A stretch of DNA of 48,918 nucleotides from positions 1 through 48,918 of the forward strand of contig NZ_BCTC01000044.1 in NCBI RefSeq assembly GCF_001571085.1, read 5' to 3'. The notes below the pieces were generated by a model that did not search any database, was not told the origin of the DNA, and saw nothing but the letters and a program-made list of their open reading frames with translations. Below are positions 47,302-48,918 of this stretch, piece by piece. How positions within the stretch are numbered: position 1 is the first letter of the stretch; each line of letters begins with the position of its first letter. The position numbers and the translations under genes were made by a program. Source of the stretch: Azohydromonas lata NBRC 102462 (GTDB lineage Bacteria > Pseudomonadota > Gammaproteobacteria > Burkholderiales > Burkholderiaceae_C).

Positions 47302-47625
47302 TCAGGCCTCCTTTGGGCAGTACAGGCGGTAGAGCACCGCCAGGATTTCCAGCAGCGCCGGGTCGGCCACGCTGTAGAACACGTTCTTGCCCTGGCGCCG
47401 CGTGGCCACCACGCCCTCGGCGCGCAGCACGGCGAGCTGCTGCGACAGCGTGGGCTGGCGGATGCCCAGCCGCTCCTCCAGCTCGCCCACCGACAGCTCG
47501 GCCTGCGAGAGCTGGCACAGCAGCAGCAGCCGGTCTTCATTGGCCAGCACTTTCAGCGCCCCCACGGCGCGCGCGGCGGCGCCGCGCAGCAGCGCGGGGT
47601 CCAGGGCGGTGGCGGCATCGGCCAT
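47302..47625 (-). CDS. bigR: BigR/SqrR-like ArsR-family persulfide-sensing repressor
   Basis: 107 residues, winged HTH of the ArsR family (ALKVLANEDRLLLLCQLSQAELSVGELEERLGIRQPTLSQQLAVLRAEGVVATRRQGKNVFYSV). Two cysteines, C37 and C103, are 66 residues apart, the same distance as the sensing pair of BigR (C42/C108), which forms a disulfide or polysulfide link and releases DNA. Divergent from the Blh-like gene with an AT-rich operator in between. Start MADAATALDP at 47625, with GGAGA upstream. Confidence 0.9.
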   Translation of the reverse strand: MADAATALDPALLRGAAARAVGALKVLANEDRLLLLCQLSQAELSVGELEERLGIRQPTLSQQLAVLRAEGVVATRRQGKNVFYSVADPALLEILAVLYRLYCPKEA

Positions 47626-47653
47626 CACGGTCTCCTCAACAAGTCGTCTTGAC

Positions 47654-47679
47654 AACAATATATCAGTTCATATATTGTT
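47654..47679. promoter_or_regulatory. BigR-type AT-rich operator between bigR and the Blh-like gene
   Basis: Perfect 10-bp arms AACAATATAT and ATATATTGTT with a 6-bp spacer, midway in the 85-bp divergent region. AT-rich dyads at this place are bound by BigR/SqrR repressors and would control both directions. Confidence 0.75.
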
Positions 47680-47710
47680 TTTCAATAGATTGACGTGAAG
47701 GAGCACCCCC

Positions 47711-48586
47711 ATGACGACCCGGGCCGACATCCAGGCTTTCTTCGATCCCGCCACCTGGACCGTGAGCTACTTGGTGGCCGACACCGCCACGCGCCGCGCC
47801 GCCGTGATCGACCCCGTGCTGGACTTCGACTTCAAGTCCGGCCGCACCGCCACGCACTCGGCCGACGCCATGGCCGCCTACGTGGCCGCGCACGGCCTCG
47901 CGGTGGACTGGATTCTGGAAACCCATGCCCACGCCGACCACCTCTCCGGCGCGCGCTACCTGCAGCAGCGGCTGGGCGGGCGCATCGCCATAGGCGAGCA
48001 CATCCGCGAGGTGCAGGCCACCTTCAAGAAGCTCTACAACCTGGAGCGCGGCTTCCTGCCCGACGGCAGCCAGTTCGACCATCTTTTCCACGACGGCGAG
48101 ACGTTCAGCATCGGCGGCCTTCAGGCCACGGCGCTGCACGTGCCGGGGCACACGCCGGCGGACATGGCCTACCTGATCGAGGACGCGGTGTTTGCCGGCG
48201 ACACGCTGTTCATGCCGGACGTGGGCACGGCGCGCGCCGACTTCCCCGGCGGCGATGCGCGCAGCCTGTACCGCTCCATCCGCCGGCTGCTGGCGCTGCC
48301 GCCGGCCACGCGCGTGTTCGTCTGCCACGACTACCCGCCCAAAGGCGCCGGGAGCCGCGAGCCGGCCTGGGAAACCACGGTGGCCGCGCAGCGCGAGCAC
48401 AACATCCACGTGCACGACGGCATCGGCGAGGACGCGTTCGTCGCCATGCGCCAGGCGCGCGACGCCACGCTGGAGGTGCCCACGCTCATCCTGCCGTCCA
48501 TACAGGTCAACGTGCGCGCGGGCCAGCTCCCGCCGGCCGACGACAACGGCGTGGCCTACCTGCGCATTCCGCTCAACACCCTCTGA
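47711..48586 (+). CDS. blh: Metallo-beta-lactamase-fold persulfide dioxygenase (Blh type)
   Basis: 291 residues. Metal ligands are visible in THAHADH (iron/zinc site), VPGHTPADM and FAGDTLFMPDVG, with a late His in VCHDYPP. The N-terminal VSYLVADTATRRAAVIDPVLDFD is typical of Blh/ETHE1-type enzymes, which oxidise glutathione persulfide to sulfite. There is no rhodanese domain. It is divergent from bigR and shares its operator, completing a sulfide-detoxification unit. Starts at the ATG at 47711, preceded by AAGGAG. Confidence 0.9.
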   Translation: MTTRADIQAFFDPATWTVSYLVADTATRRAAVIDPVLDFDFKSGRTATHSADAMAAYVAAHGLAVDWILETHAHADHLSGARYLQQRLGGRIAIGEHIREVQATFKKLYNLERGFLPDGSQFDHLFHDGETFSIGGLQATALHVPGHTPADMAYLIEDAVFAGDTLFMPDVGTARADFPGGDARSLYRSIRRLLALPPATRVFVCHDYPPKGAGSREPAWETTVAAQREHNIHVHDGIGEDAFVAMRQARDATLEVPTLILPSIQVNVRAGQLPPADDNGVAYLRIPLNTL

Positions 48587-48636
48587 ATCGCCGCCGCCGC
48601 GCCCTCGCGGCGGCACGGCTTGCCCTGCCCTGTCCG

Positions 48637-48673
48637 CGCCGGCCGTCCATCGCCTGGACGGCCGGCGTTTTTT
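48637..48673 (+). terminator. Strong intrinsic terminator after the Blh-like gene
   Basis: Perfect 13-bp stem (48637-48649 with 48655-48667, arms CGCCGGCCGTCCA/TGGACGGCCGGCG), a 5-nt loop, then six T. It separates the sulfur genes from the next operon. Confidence 0.95.
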
Positions 48674-48698
48674 CTGTGCCGATGCTGCGCTGCAGCTA

Positions 48699-48709
48699 GG
48701 GGTTACCCC
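48699..48709. promoter_or_regulatory. GGGGTTACCCC dyad before the last gene
   Basis: Arms GGGGT/ACCCC around one base, about 110 bp before the TRAP small-permease start. Resembles sites of LuxR-type regulators but the regulator is unknown. Confidence 0.35.
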
Positions 48710-48721
48710 CAAAGACGAAAA

Positions 48722-48735
48722 ACGAACCAGTTCGT
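48722..48735. promoter_or_regulatory. ACGAACCAGTTCGT dyad before the last gene
   Basis: Perfect 6-bp arms with a 2-bp centre, the form of many TetR/GntR-type operators, about 85 bp before the TRAP small-permease start. Likely an operator for the incoming operon. Confidence 0.45.
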
Positions 48736-48820
48736 ACATTCCTGATCCGCGGCAAATGCAGGCCGTGTTTTTTCTGGAAGCGCCGGCGTCCTCCAGCCGC
48801 CCAAGAGAAGGAGACAAGCG

Positions 48821-48918
48821 ATGAACAAATTCCTGGACGGCTACTGCCGCGTGCTGGACGCGCTGATTGCGCTGGCGCTGGCCATCATGGTGGTGCTGGT
48901 GTTCGGCAACGTGGTGCT
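48821..48918 (+). CDS. TRAP transporter small permease (DctQ-like), N-terminal fragment
   Basis: Only the first 32 codons are present: MNKFLDGYCRVLDALIALAL then AIMVVLVFGNVV, one membrane helix with the DctQ-like start. AAGGAG lies at the right distance upstream. It is a second TRAP system, distinct from the one at 2997-5902; the gene continues beyond the window. Confidence 0.75.
   Translation, partial: MNKFLDGYCRVLDALIALALAIMVVLVFGNVV

Overview
The window is GC-rich DNA with the codon use and gene content of a betaproteobacterium, most likely family Comamonadaceae (Acidovorax/Hydrogenophaga-like; inferred from protein character, not tested). No rRNA, tRNA, complete insertion sequence, prophage or CRISPR array was seen. 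Almost all genes from 1 to 14126 and from 16067 to 38005 lie on the minus strand.

Layout. (1) 1-777: start of a pyridine nucleotide transhydrogenase alpha gene (cut by the window edge) and a PedF-type cytochrome c. (2) 1061-6748: a minus-strand operon with an SDR dehydrogenase, a three-part TRAP transporter (DctP, DctQ, DctM) and a transketolase split into two genes, with a divergent LysR regulator (6876-7775). It looks like uptake plus oxidation plus C2 transfer for an unknown substrate. (3) 7806-14126: a membrane PAS protein coupled to a 1308-residue hybrid histidine kinase, and a class V aminotransferase. (4) 14293-18161: a more AT-rich patch with a hipBA toxin-antitoxin pair and its two operators, a YdjM-like membrane protein and a degenerate HD-GYP protein. 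(5) 18162-23517: the hydrogen-sensing operon hoxA-hoxB-hoxC-hoxJ (regulatory hydrogenase, histidine kinase and NtrC-type activator). (6) 23518-23994: a non-coding spacer with heptamer tandem repeats and a 150-bp element bounded by perfect 36-bp inverted repeats. (7) 23995-38005: one long minus-strand run hupS-L-E-C-D-F-G-H-I-J-K-hypA-B-F-C-D-E, which builds and matures an oxygen-tolerant membrane-bound uptake [NiFe] hydrogenase. A sigma-54-like promoter lies in front of hupS. (8) 38340-40360: a TetR regulator, then a low-GC two-gene unit: a small unknown protein and a TIR-like (PF10137-type) protein, probably antiphage-related. (9) 40576-45502: a BvgS-like hybrid kinase with a periplasmic solute-binding domain, a host-attachment-family protein, and a fatty acyl-AMP ligase with an altered catalytic lysine. 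(10) 45707-48586: a BigR/YeeE/DUF599 sulfur operon with a divergent Blh-type persulfide dioxygenase, followed by a strong terminator. (11) 48821-end: start of another TRAP small permease.

How the parts work together: hydrogen is sensed by HoxBC, which modulates HoxJ and thus the activator HoxA. HoxA with sigma-54 would drive the hup-hyp genes. The Hyp proteins assemble the NiFe(CN)2CO centre, and HupSLC passes electrons to the quinone pool. The least explained elements are the TIR unit (with Gly where family members normally have Glu), the split-transketolase/TRAP operon, and the acyl-AMP ligase with its palindrome-rich upstream region.
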